From NCBI RefSeq assembly GCF_900104175.1, contig NZ_FNIX01000003.1:620001-684000 (forward strand): 64,000 nt of DNA. The letters are read 5' to 3'. Position numbers and translations under genes: made by a program. Source of the DNA: Lentzea jiangxiensis. Lineage in GTDB: Bacteria; Actinomycetota; Actinomycetes; Mycobacteriales; Pseudonocardiaceae. Under the pieces are notes generated by a model, which saw nothing but the letters and a program-made list of their open reading frames with translations, did not search any database and was not told the origin of the DNA. Shown here in pieces: positions 34,093 through 41,969 of the stretch. Every line of letters begins with the position of its first letter. The stretch's first letter is position 1.

Positions 34093-34779
34093 TCACCGCT
34101 CCCCCGGGCCCCTCTTGCGGGCCAGGGTGAGACCGTCCGCGACGGTCAGCAGGACCGACTCGACGCGGTCGTCGTTGCGGACGTGTTCGTTGAACTCGCG
34201 GATGGCGCGGGCGTTGCCCTCGGCGTCGGGTGAAGCCGCCTCGCCGGCGTAGAGCACGTTGTCGGCCACGATCAGGCCGTTGGGGCGCAGCCGGGGCACG
34301 AGCTCTTCCCAGTAGGTGCGGTAGCCGACCTTGTCGGCGTCGAGGAAGGCCAGGTCGACGAACGGCTCTTCCGGAAGGCCCCGCAGGGTGTCGGCGGCGG
34401 GCCCGAACTGCTGCTCCACCCGCTCAGCGACACCGGCCCGGCTCCAGGCGGCGGTGGCGATCCCGGCCCAGCGGTCGGTCACGTCACAGGTGATCACCCG
34501 ACCGGCCGGACCCACGCCCTCGGCCAGCGCGAGCGTCGAGTACCCGGTGAACGTGCCCACCTCGACCGCGACGCGGGCGCCGCTCAGCCGGGCCAGCAGC
34601 GTGAGCAGCGCCCCCTGTTCCGGAGGCACCTGCATCTCGGCCACCTGGCCGAGGGCGAGCGTGGCGTCGATCAGTTCGCGCTGGACGTCGGTGAACGGCG
34701 GGAGCTGGCCCCGGACGTACTCGAGCACCTGCGGGGTGAGCAGCACTGCCTTGTCGGGCTGTTCCGCTGTTGTCGTCAT
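34093..34779 (-). CDS. Caffeoyl-CoA-type O-methyltransferase
   Basis: A 228-residue class I SAM-dependent enzyme of the Methyltransf_3 group. Motifs: LLTLLARLSGARVAVEVGTF with TGYSTLALAEG (SAM site), GRVITCDVTDR, DLAFLDADKVGY (metal-binding Asp) and IVADNVLYAGE. This group methylates a catechol hydroxyl in a metal-dependent way, classically on caffeoyl-CoA. The ATG overlaps the stop of the upstream hydroxylase gene, and the ligase gene follows after 37 bp. Methylation of a caffeoyl thioester or DOPA is the expected step. Confidence 0.9.
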   Translation of the reverse strand: MTTTAEQPDKAVLLTPQVLEYVRGQLPPFTDVQRELIDATLALGQVAEMQVPPEQGALLTLLARLSGARVAVEVGTFTGYSTLALAEGVGPAGRVITCDVTDRWAGIATAAWSRAGVAERVEQQFGPAADTLRGLPEEPFVDLAFLDADKVGYRTYWEELVPRLRPNGLIVADNVLYAGEAASPDAEGNARAIREFNEHVRNDDRVESVLLTVADGLTLARKRGPGER

Positions 34780-35540
34780 GCGTTGGCTCCATCCGCGAGA
34801 GCCGCCTCGGCGATCGGGACGAGGCGGCCGATGTGCATCGGCAGGTCGGTCTGGAAGTCGTTCACCGCGTCGCGGTCGTAGATCGCGTGCACCGGCCGCG
34901 CGGCGAGGTCCGCCAGCAGCGCCGCGACCCGCGCCCGCAGCGCCGCGGTGAAGACGTGGGCGCAGACCGGGGCCCGGTCGACGAGGAAGAAGTCGTCGAG
35001 CAGCGCCTGCTCGTCCTCGGTGGGCGCCTGGTGGGCATCCCTCCCGGCATCGCGCAGCAGCGACCCGCCGACCGGCACGAGCCGGGCGGCGACCGTCATG
35101 TGCACGAGGCGGTTGAACTTCACCGCCTCCTTCAGCGCCGAACCGGGGGCGGGCCGCACTCCGGCGAGCAGCGCGGCGGCGTGGCGGTGGTCGCGCGCCC
35201 ACGTCCCGCTCATCGCCGGGTGCCGCGCCGCCATCCGGGGCCGGATGACCGAGTGGTAGACCTCGGGGCGGCAACTGCCCGAGTAGAGCAGCAGTGCCGA
35301 GTAGGTGTCGTGCAGGACGGCGGCCTCGTCGAGGTCACCGCGGCCGAGAGCGGCCGAGAGCAGCCGCCACACGCAGAAGGCGCCGTGGTGACCCAGCAAC
35401 CAGCGGTACCAGGCGATCTCCGCCTCGCTGTCGAACGGCGGGCCGACGGCCTCGCCGGGTTCACCGGGGTGCCAGCCACACGGGGCGAGCGGGTCCTGCG
35501 GTAACGGGACGGTGAGCCGGGGCAGCGGCGGAGCGATCAC
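34776..35540 (-). CDS. L-tyrosine 3-hydroxylase, LmbB2/Orf13-like haem enzyme
   Basis: A 254-residue protein. The segments LHDTYSALLLYSGSCRPEVY, MSGTWARDHRH, VKFNRLVHMTVAARLVP and LLDDFFLVDRAPVC match my memory of the tyrosine 3-hydroxylases of pyrrolobenzodiazepine, lincomycin and hormaomycin pathways, which make L-DOPA with a haem and peroxide. I cannot confirm this by search. I chose GTG 35540, which overlaps the TAL stop (GTGA); the much longer frame to 36260 lies inside the TAL gene. With TAL, OMT and ligase it would supply the catechol ring. Confidence 0.65.
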   Translation of the reverse strand: MIAPPLPRLTVPLPQDPLAPCGWHPGEPGEAVGPPFDSEAEIAWYRWLLGHHGAFCVWRLLSAALGRGDLDEAAVLHDTYSALLLYSGSCRPEVYHSVIRPRMAARHPAMSGTWARDHRHAAALLAGVRPAPGSALKEAVKFNRLVHMTVAARLVPVGGSLLRDAGRDAHQAPTEDEQALLDDFFLVDRAPVCAHVFTAALRARVAALLADLAARPVHAIYDRDAVNDFQTDLPMHIGRLVPIAEAALADGANA

Positions 35541-37048
35541 GACAGCACCTCCGCGACGTGCTCGTCCAGCACATCGGCGGCCGCGCGGATGTCCTCGTCG
35601 AGCGGACGGTCGCGGGTGATCGGCGCAACGCGCTCGCCCAGCGCCGCGATGAGGTCGGCGCAGTGCGGCGCGGTCGGTTCGCGGTCGCCGATGTGGGCGG
35701 CTTGGCGCACCGCGACGCCGAGGCAACCGTGCAGCAGCCGCAGGAGACGAGCCTGCTCGTAGGCGGTCAGCGCGGCTTGGGTGCCGAAGGGGACGACGTC
35801 CTGGTTGTGCAGGTTGGTGGGAATGCTCTGCATCGCCGCGGGTGTGCACGCCCGGCGCATCGCCACGACGACCGACGTCGCCAGCACCTGCAAGCCCTGG
35901 ATCGCGTGCTGCTTGCCCGGCTCGGCCGCGAGCATCGGGGGCCGCCCGCCGTTGCGGCCGGGGTCCACCAGCAGGTCGACCTGCCGTTCGGCGAGGTTGC
36001 CGACCTGGGTCACCGCCGAGGACAGCAGGTCGGCGGCGAAGGCGGCGGGCTGGCCGAAGAAGTTCCCCCCGTGCGCGACGAGGTCTTCGTCCGGGAAGAA
36101 CAGCGGGTTGTCGCTGACGCCGCGGAGGTCGTCGGCGACGGTCCGGGCCGACCACCCGGCCGCCGACCGGGCGGCGCCGAGCAGCTGCGGCGTGCACCGG
36201 ATGCTGTAGGGCTCCTGCAGTGGCCTCCCCGCCACCGGCGTGGTTCCCCCGAGCCACCACGACAGCTCACGGCCGGTCGCTGCGGCCTCGGGATGACCGA
36301 ACGCCTCGAGCAGGGACGGCGCCAGGAACGCGGGCGTCGCACCGAGCAGGTCGGCCAGTGCCGCCGTCAGCGCGACCGCGACCTTCAGGGAGCGTTGTGC
36401 CGACAACACGGCGAGACCGGCGGCCGCTGTCGTCACCGACGTCCCGTTGACCAGGGCCAGCGCGTCCCGGCCGTCCAGCTCGAGCGGCGCCAGGCCCGCC
36501 GCGCGCAGGGCGTCGCCGGCGGGCATCCGAACGCCGTCGAAGTAGGCGTATCCGTGTCCGCGCAGGCTCTGGACGGCGTGCGCCAGGGGAACGAGGTCTC
36601 CGCTGGCGCCGACCGAGCCCCAGGTCGGTACGGCGGGGGCGAAACCGGTGTCGAGCATCCGGACCAGTGCGTCCACTGTGGACAGAGACGCGCCGGACAA
36701 GCCGCGGGCCAGGGACCGCGCGCGCACGAGCACCGCCGCGCGGGCGACGGGGATCGGCAGGTCGGGTCCCTGTCCGACGGTGAGGTGCTGCAGCACGTTC
36801 TCGCACTGCGCGGTGCTGCTTTCCCGGCCGTCGAAGACGACCAGGGGGCCGAATCCCGTGGTGGCACCGTAGACCGGGCGTTCACACTGCGCCAGCGTCG
36901 CCTCGACGAAGCGACGCCCGCGCTCGACGTCCGCCACGACCTGCGCGGACAACGCGATGCGCATCGGCCGGGCCGCGGCCTCCAGGTGGGTCAACTCCAC
37001 GGGAGCCGACAGGTCGAGGGTGGTGGTCGCGGAATCGATCGGGCTCAT
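35537..37048 (-). CDS. Aromatic amino acid ammonia-lyase, probably tyrosine ammonia-lyase
   Basis: A 503-residue MIO enzyme. The cofactor-forming Ala-Ser-Gly is in GSVGASGDLVPLAH near 148; the catalytic Tyr is in PVYGATTGFGPL near 58. Near residue 86 the specificity loop reads LQHLTVGQG. The His-Leu pair there matches tyrosine ammonia-lyases rather than phenylalanine (Phe-Leu) or histidine (Ser-His) lyases. The expected reaction is Tyr to 4-coumarate, or DOPA to caffeate. An aminomutase function is possible but less likely from this loop. First gene of the operon; ATG 37048 has a weak purine-rich site upstream. A deleted paralogue lies at 38.3 kb. Confidence 0.9.
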   Translation of the reverse strand: MSPIDSATTTLDLSAPVELTHLEAAARPMRIALSAQVVADVERGRRFVEATLAQCERPVYGATTGFGPLVVFDGRESSTAQCENVLQHLTVGQGPDLPIPVARAAVLVRARSLARGLSGASLSTVDALVRMLDTGFAPAVPTWGSVGASGDLVPLAHAVQSLRGHGYAYFDGVRMPAGDALRAAGLAPLELDGRDALALVNGTSVTTAAAGLAVLSAQRSLKVAVALTAALADLLGATPAFLAPSLLEAFGHPEAAATGRELSWWLGGTTPVAGRPLQEPYSIRCTPQLLGAARSAAGWSARTVADDLRGVSDNPLFFPDEDLVAHGGNFFGQPAAFAADLLSSAVTQVGNLAERQVDLLVDPGRNGGRPPMLAAEPGKQHAIQGLQVLATSVVVAMRRACTPAAMQSIPTNLHNQDVVPFGTQAALTAYEQARLLRLLHGCLGVAVRQAAHIGDREPTAPHCADLIAALGERVAPITRDRPLDEDIRAAADVLDEHVAEVLS

Positions 37049-37696
37049 CGTGTCATCGCCCCTAGTTCAGCCGAAGTGGGTTGGAGCTCGTCATCAGCCG
37101 CGTCGGCCAGGTCAGCGGCCCGTCCGAAGTGATCGCGCTTGCACCGGAAGGGAGTGACCTGTCGGCGGTGAGACCGGCGCACCGACCTGATCTGCGAGCG
37201 CACCCGCCAGACCAGCCGGATCCGCCACCGGTCGCCGGCCCGCTTTCCCCGCCTGCGAAAGCGACCTCGACCCGTCCTCGTAACGATTTTCGCCGCAAGT
37301 ATGTATCGGTGAAGACGCCGTACAAACGAGCATTCCAGCTGTCGGAACGGTGCCGCGAACGGGATCGGACCGTCCACAAGAGACACTCACGGCCAGCCGC
37401 TGAGGAGCGGTGAGCCGAGCCGCCGGCGCTCCGCGTGGCGCAGACTCCCGAGTTGGCACACGGAGAGCGGCCGGCGTGACGGGAAGTAGTGACGGGGCCT
37501 GCTCGTCAGCTCCTCGATCATCTCGTCAGTCCCGTTCCGCTCGACTGTTCCTCAGGTGAGCATAGGAACGGTGCGTTGTGGTGCGCCTGCGGATGTCCGC
37601 AGCGCTGCCACCTGTTCACGGGTCGATCGCGCCTGCGAGCCCCTGCGCGGTGGCCGCGGACAGGGGACTTGCTCGTTCGAGTGGTGAGGACGGAGC
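37049..37696. other. Intergenic region upstream of the TAL operon
   Basis: It holds the TAL promoter and the degenerate operator at 37332-37348. AAACGAGCATTCCAGCTGTCGG resembles the sequence near 41,361 (AAACGACGCTATCCAGCTGT). No gene is recognisable. Confidence 0.4.
37332..37348. promoter_or_regulatory. Candidate operator ATTCC-N7-GGAAC (one mismatch)
   Basis: Spacer AGCTGTC. It lies about 284 bp upstream of the TAL start, far for a direct operator unless the transcript has a long leader. Confidence 0.3.
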
Positions 37697-37910
37697 GAAC
37701 TGCGGGAGTTCCAGCGGTTCTGTCACCAAGAGGATGCAGTCGCTCACCAGCGGTGACACCGATGTCCGACGTCCTCATCGCAAGGCGAACGGACAGCTCA
37801 CCCGTCACGAAGGGCGGCGCAGGGCGCCGATCAGGACTCCGCGGTTGTCCACAGCGCGGATCTGCCGAGTTCGTGATCGCACCGGGCTGCCGAAGCGCAT
37901 CCTGCGGGAT
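37697..37910. repeat. Intergenic repeat, copy 1
   Basis: Begins with the stem GAACT-GCGGG-AGTTC (37697-37711), continues through GGACAGC and the core CGGTTGTCCACAGCGCGGA (37842-37860), then GGGCTGCCGAAGCGCATCCT. Copies 2 and 3 share the order and most bases. In the first stem, bases differ between copies but pairing is kept. No protein frame spans it. Confidence 0.5.
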
Positions 37911-38160
37911 CGATCGCGAACCACCGCTCGCGTCAGCCGCAGGACTCCGCACGCGGTCCATGCACCCGGTCGGTGACGACGGGTGCACCGCCGCCTTCGA
38001 ACGGCTCCGCGCCGCGGCACGCGACGACCCACCTGGCCGGGACGTCCTCCTGCCTTGCGGTGCCACGGCTGTTTGACCGGATCACCCGTGTTCCTGTCGC
38101 TTGTGAACCTGCCGTCGCCTGCCGGAACGCGCGGCAGGCGCGAACTCGGCCGCCACAGGT

Positions 38161-38209
38161 GTTCCACGTGCCGGAACGTCCCGAGGGCGGTCGTTCCGGT
38201 GAGCGGAAC
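38161..38209. promoter_or_regulatory. Tandem candidate operators GTTCC-N7-GGAAC (two exact copies)
   Basis: Exact copies at 38161-38177 (spacer ACGTGCC) and 38193-38209 (spacer GGTGAGC), 32 bp apart, about three helical turns. They lie 90-137 bp upstream of the start codon of the deleted ammonia-lyase on the plus strand. Confidence 0.55.
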
Positions 38210-38297
38210 GGTGCGGGGACACACCCTTCGCTTCCTGAAGTCCTGCTGCACAGGGCGATGCGTGCCGATCCACCCACCCCGGCTCAGCGGAGGCGTC

Positions 38298-38533
38298 ATG
38301 ACCCCGGCAGCGGAGAAGACGGTCTTGGACACCGGCAAGGTGCTCACGACCGACATGCTCGAAGCGTCGGCGCGCCCCGTCGCCATCGCCCGGGACGACG
38401 ACCGGGTTCGGCCCGCTGGTCACCTTCGACGGCAGCGAATACCAGGCCGCCGATCGACGAGGACGGCGGGCTGGACGTGGACGTCCGCACCGCCGCGGAC
38501 GTGCTCGACCGGTTCGTCACCGGCCGGGTCTGA
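38298..38533 (+). pseudogene. Internally deleted second ammonia-lyase (TAL-like)
   Basis: Three collinear fragments of a MIO lyase remain. The first has an ATG with GGAGG upstream and reads TVLDTGKVLTTDMLEASARP, matching TTLDLSAPVELTHLEAAARP of the intact TAL. The second, GFGPLVTFDGSE, matches GFGPLVVFDGRE. The third, VRTAADVLDRFVTGRV with a stop at 38533, matches IRAAADVLDEHVAEVLS. The MIO region and most of the body are gone, so it cannot work. Sequence differences from the intact copy suggest an old duplicate or a separate acquisition, not a recent duplication. Confidence 0.8.
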
Positions 38534-38691
38534 GGCTGCTGCGGCGGCACCGCTTCCGGAACTCGCCTCGGCCGTACGACGGTGGCGGCGTCCGATCTGG
38601 TCGTGGAGTGCGACGAACCGGCTGAAGTGTCCAACGCGGACCAGCACGTGGCGCTCGCGAGCACACGACTCGGCGCGGTGCCGCGGTGCTA
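38534..38691 (+). other. Open tail of unknown origin after the lyase remnant
   Basis: One frame reads TVAASDLVVECDEPAEVS then HVALASTRLGAVPRC and stops at 38691, overlapping the convergent LLM gene stop. It may be the end of another lost gene; I recognise no family. Confidence 0.2.
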
Positions 38692-39639
38692 AGCCGGTCC
38701 CAGGCTCCTGATGTGGCCGACAGGGTCGTCCCCGGTCGGGACCAAGGCGATGATCGGCGTCGACAGGCCGCTGTCCACATAAGACCGGATCCGGTCGCGG
38801 CAGACCTCCGGCGCTCCGTGCACGATGAGGTCGTCGACCACCTCGTCGGGGATCAGCTCCAGCGCCTCGCGCCTGTCACCGCGGCTCCAGGCGTCGTGCA
38901 TCGGTCTGAGCGCCTCACCGCGGCCGAGCCAGTCCTGGAACGCGGCGTAGGCCGGAACGGTCAGGTAGCCCGCGACGAGCCGCCGGCCGAGCCGGCGCGC
39001 CAGCGCCCTGTCGGTGGTGGGACAGACGAAGATCCGTGCGGACAGCTCGACTCCGTGACCGATCTCCTCCCGTATCCGGCGCACGTCACCGGGAGCGAGC
39101 CAGTTGGTTATCGCACCGTCGGCCTCCTTCGCGGCCAACCGCAGCATCTCCGGCCGCAGGGCGGCCAACGCGATCGGCGGCACCGGATCGACCGGGTTCT
39201 CCAGGCGGAAACCACTGACCGAGAACGTCTCGTACGTCTCGGTCACCTTCTCGCCGCCCAACGCGGACCGCAGGAACAGCAGCGTGTCCCGAACCCTGCG
39301 GAGAGGGGTGGTGAACTCCGCGGCGTTCCACTCCTGCACGATCACCTTCGACGACGCGCCGATGCCCAGGACGAACCGGCCGGGGGCCAGCCCCGCGACG
39401 GTGGCCGCGTTCATCGCCAGGAGCGCCGGACCTCGGGTGTACACGGATGCCACCGCGGTGCCCAGCCGCAGCTGCTCAGCCCACTGGGAGGCCAGCGCCA
39501 ACGGCGTGAAGGCATCGGTGCCCGCCTTCTCGGAGGTCCAGACATCGGTGTACCCGAGGTCCGGGAGCTCCTCGACGATCCTCCGGTGCAGTGCGAGAGG
39601 CATCCCGGGCAAAGGAATGGTGACACCCCACCGGCTCAT
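38689..39639 (-). CDS. LLM-class F420-dependent oxidoreductase
   Basis: A 316-residue luciferase-like TIM barrel: MSRWGVTIPLPG at the start, LGYTDVWTSEKAGTDAFTPL, VASVYTRGPALLAMNAATVA, GRFVLGIGASSKVIVQEWN and the C-terminal substrate loop. Actinomycete members mostly use coenzyme F420 to reduce or oxidise secondary-metabolite intermediates. It is the last of three minus-strand genes after the deacetylase and the GNAT. It has no link to a named pathway; tailoring or detoxification are both possible. Confidence 0.88.
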   Translation of the reverse strand: MSRWGVTIPLPGMPLALHRRIVEELPDLGYTDVWTSEKAGTDAFTPLALASQWAEQLRLGTAVASVYTRGPALLAMNAATVAGLAPGRFVLGIGASSKVIVQEWNAAEFTTPLRRVRDTLLFLRSALGGEKVTETYETFSVSGFRLENPVDPVPPIALAALRPEMLRLAAKEADGAITNWLAPGDVRRIREEIGHGVELSARIFVCPTTDRALARRLGRRLVAGYLTVPAYAAFQDWLGRGEALRPMHDAWSRGDRREALELIPDEVVDDLIVHGAPEVCRDRIRSYVDSGLSTPIIALVPTGDDPVGHIRSLGPA

Positions 39640-39687
39640 GTGCCCTCCTCGGCTTCCACCGCCGGCCCGTCCGAACGCCCGGCGTCC

Positions 39688-40299
39688 TCAGGACCTCGCG
39701 GCGCGGTCACTCGCCCGCGGCCGCCAGATCGGGTACAGCGACGGACCGCCTCGCAAGGTGATCGCCTCGCCCAGCCGCACCTGCCCGAGCCGCTCGTACA
39801 ACGCCAGGTTGCGCAGGCAGCTGGCTTCGCCGTACACACCGGCGTCCGCACCGTCGGCGAGGGCGAACTGGGCCTTCTTCAGCTTGGTCCCGAGACCTTG
39901 ACCCTGCCGCCCCGGAACTGTCGAGAGAAACGTGCCGTAGAGGTGCGGCGGTACGCTTCGCGGGTGGTTGTCGTTGAGCAGGTTCATGAACGCCACCGCC
40001 CGCTCGGCCTGGTCGCCCAGCAGTTCCTCCAGCCGGCCGATGAGTTCGGCGTGCTCCTCCGCGCTGGGCAGGACGGACGGCGGGTAGAACAGCGAGACGG
40101 CGCTGAAGTCCTCGACCTGGAGGGCGAGGCCGCCACCGGCGAACGTCGACTCCACGACCACCGTGAAGAACCGCCTGTTGCACTCCGCGCGTCGTTCGGC
40201 ATCGGGGAAGATCCAGGAGAAGACGGGGTCGTCGTGGAAGGCTCGGGTGTAGACGTCGACCAGGGTGGCGGCCTGGTCCTGGTGAACCTCTTCGATCAT
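39688..40299 (-). CDS. GNAT family N-acetyltransferase
   Basis: A 203-residue acetyltransferase with the acetyl-CoA loop STVPGRQGQGLGTKL and YGEASCLRNLALYERLGQV near the end, a layout seen in puromycin-acetyltransferase-like enzymes. I chose ATG 40299 (MIEEVHQDQ), where a protein-like sequence begins; a longer frame to 40569 overlaps the deacetylase. Acetylation of an amine or hydroxyl on the product, or self-resistance, are likely roles. Confidence 0.85.
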   Translation of the reverse strand: MIEEVHQDQAATLVDVYTRAFHDDPVFSWIFPDAERRAECNRRFFTVVVESTFAGGGLALQVEDFSAVSLFYPPSVLPSAEEHAELIGRLEELLGDQAERAVAFMNLLNDNHPRSVPPHLYGTFLSTVPGRQGQGLGTKLKKAQFALADGADAGVYGEASCLRNLALYERLGQVRLGEAITLRGGPSLYPIWRPRASDRAARS

Positions 40300-40348
40300 C
40301 GGCACGGTGCTCGGTCCTCTCGATTCGGGACGGGGGTCGGGATGGTCA

Positions 40349-41251
40349 TCACTTCGGTGGAGGTGTCCGGTGCGCCGCCGCGTGTCGCGCGATCTCGGCG
40401 TGGGTGGCCCACCAGACCCCGGTGTGGGCGGCGATGTGCGCCAGCAACTCGTCGAGCACCTTGACGCGTGACCGGTGCCCGATGATGTGCGGGTGGAGCG
40501 CGAGGGTGAACAGGCCGCCTTCGGCGTACGCCGCGTCGAACTCGTCCTGCCAGACGCGCAGCACTTCACGCGGCGCCAGGATTTGCTTTCCCAGGGCGTC
40601 GTCGGGGAAGTAGGGGGCGTCGTCCCGGATCCAGGACACCGGGACCTCGGTCACCCCGGTCGCCTCACCCCGGTGCACGAGCTCGTAGGGCTGGTCGTCG
40701 GCCATCAGGGACGAGTCGTACTCGAGCCCGAGCTCCCTGATGATCGGCAGCGTGTGCACCGTGAAGTCCCAGTACGGAGTGCGCAGACCGACCGGCCGCA
40801 CACCGGTAGCGGCCTCCAGCGCGTCCGCGCTGCGCAGAGCGAGCTCCCGCTCCTGGTCCGCGGTCAGCTCACCGCACTTCTCGTGGATCCAGCCGTGCAA
40901 CCCGATCTCGTGCCCGTCAGCTCGTACCGCGGCGAGCCCCGCGGGGTCGAGCATGGTGGAGACGACCGGGTAGAAGAACGTCGCGGGTGCGGAATGCCGG
41001 CGAAGTGTCTCCAGAACGCGCGGCAGGCCGACACGCGCACCGTACTGGCCTTGGGACAGGAGCCCGGGCCCCGTCTCGCCACGGGAGAGGGGCAGCGTCT
41101 CGTTGTCCACGTCGACCGAGATCGCGACGGCCACGGTCGCGTTCCGCGGCCAGTTCTCCGGGGCCAGCCGGACACCGGCCTCCACCTCACCGACCGCGGA
41201 TCGCCATTGCCACTCCGACCACTCCCAAGGTGAAGAACTCGCATTCGGCAA
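40349..41251 (-). CDS. Polysaccharide deacetylase-family (NodB) hydrolase
   Basis: A 300-residue NodB-fold protein. Metal and catalytic motifs: VAISVDVDNETL (Asp), HEIGLHGWIHE (His pair), GLRTPYWDFT (Arg-Pro-Tyr) and LALHPHIIGH (C-terminal His). Cytoplasmic members without a signal peptide can act on small amides such as formamides, imides or N-acetyl groups. The start is uncertain: TTG 41251 gives 300 residues, and a GTG about 18 codons later fits the family length too. With the GNAT downstream it could form an acetylation/deacetylation protection pair. Confidence 0.85.
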   Translation of the reverse strand: MPNASSSPWEWSEWQWRSAVGEVEAGVRLAPENWPRNATVAVAISVDVDNETLPLSRGETGPGLLSQGQYGARVGLPRVLETLRRHSAPATFFYPVVSTMLDPAGLAAVRADGHEIGLHGWIHEKCGELTADQERELALRSADALEAATGVRPVGLRTPYWDFTVHTLPIIRELGLEYDSSLMADDQPYELVHRGEATGVTEVPVSWIRDDAPYFPDDALGKQILAPREVLRVWQDEFDAAYAEGGLFTLALHPHIIGHRSRVKVLDELLAHIAAHTGVWWATHAEIARHAAAHRTPPPK

Positions 41252-41389
41252 GTTTCAGAGCCTTTCTCGCTCGAGCGGCACGGTGTCGGTGACGGAAGAA
41301 CCTCACCGCCGGCAGGCGCCGACCGCTCCTGGATCGGTGCGATGACCTTCCGACCGGATGCAAACGACGCTATCCAGCTGTGCGGCAAC

Positions 41390-41605
41390 CGGGCTGTGGA
41401 AGCCCGCAGTCCGATTGCCGAGCCAGGGCGCACGCGGTCACCGTCACCAGGAAGATCCACGTCCACCCGCGGTTACGGCATCACAGGTCCCGCACCGAGG
41501 CTGAAGGACAGCCCGCCCACGGCGGGAGAACCGAGCAGATCGCCACTCCGGACACTGCGGTTGTCCACAGCACGGATCCGCCGCTGTTGTGATCACATCG
41601 GCCGA
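41390..41605. repeat. Intergenic repeat, copy 2
   Basis: Stem GGGCT-GTGGA-AGCCC (41390-41404), then GGACAGC at 41505, then CGGTTGTCCACAGCACGGA (41557-41575) followed by GTTGTGATCACA. Order and core match copies 1 and 3. The stem arms differ from those copies but still pair. It lies upstream of the deacetylase operon. Nothing else is recognisable in 41252-41969 except the terminator at 41855. Confidence 0.5.
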
Positions 41606-41854
41606 CCGTCGTCATTCCACTTCGGACACCGGGGCCGCGGGTGAGTCCACCTCAGGCGCGTCGAGGGCTGCGGGCCGACCACCGGTCAGCGGTTCCACCG
41701 CACCCGACGAAGTGCGGAGCCACTCGAGAACCGGCCGGCGTGCCGATGTCGCGAGTGGACTGTCGGCTGGTGGTCTCACACGTGACCGGCCTGCAAGGCC
41801 TCGGGCTCCGGTGGGCAGCTCGCTTCGGCTCCGGGCGGAGACCCGGTCCACCGG

Positions 41855-41888
41855 GCCTGCGGCACGACCACTCCGTCGTGCCGCAGGC
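41855..41888 (-). terminator. Terminator after the iterative PKS gene
   Basis: Perfect 14-bp stem GCCTGCGGCACGAC / GTCGTGCCGCAGGC with a six-base loop, 82 bp beyond the PKS stop. Confidence 0.75.
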
Positions 41889-41969
41889 GACTTCTCCTCA
41901 CTGCCGGACGCGGTCCACTCGACTCCTGTCCGACGCCACCAGCTTGATCATTCTCTCGCGGTCACGAGC

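Noticed and set aside
34776-36260. 494-codon version of the tyrosine 3-hydroxylase
   Set aside because: The N-terminal half is an Arg/Gly/Ala-rich frame inside the TAL gene; the GTG at 35540 overlapping the TAL stop is far more likely.
37845-37853. DnaA-box-like TTGTCCACA (also at 41560; TTGTCCGCA near 55195)
   Set aside because: Matches the actinomycete DnaA box, but each occurs singly inside the repeat core, with no box cluster, dnaA or dnaN nearby; not an origin.
38298-38533. Lyase remnant as a functional small protein
   Set aside because: It lacks the MIO triad and most of the fold, and the fragments lie in different frames.
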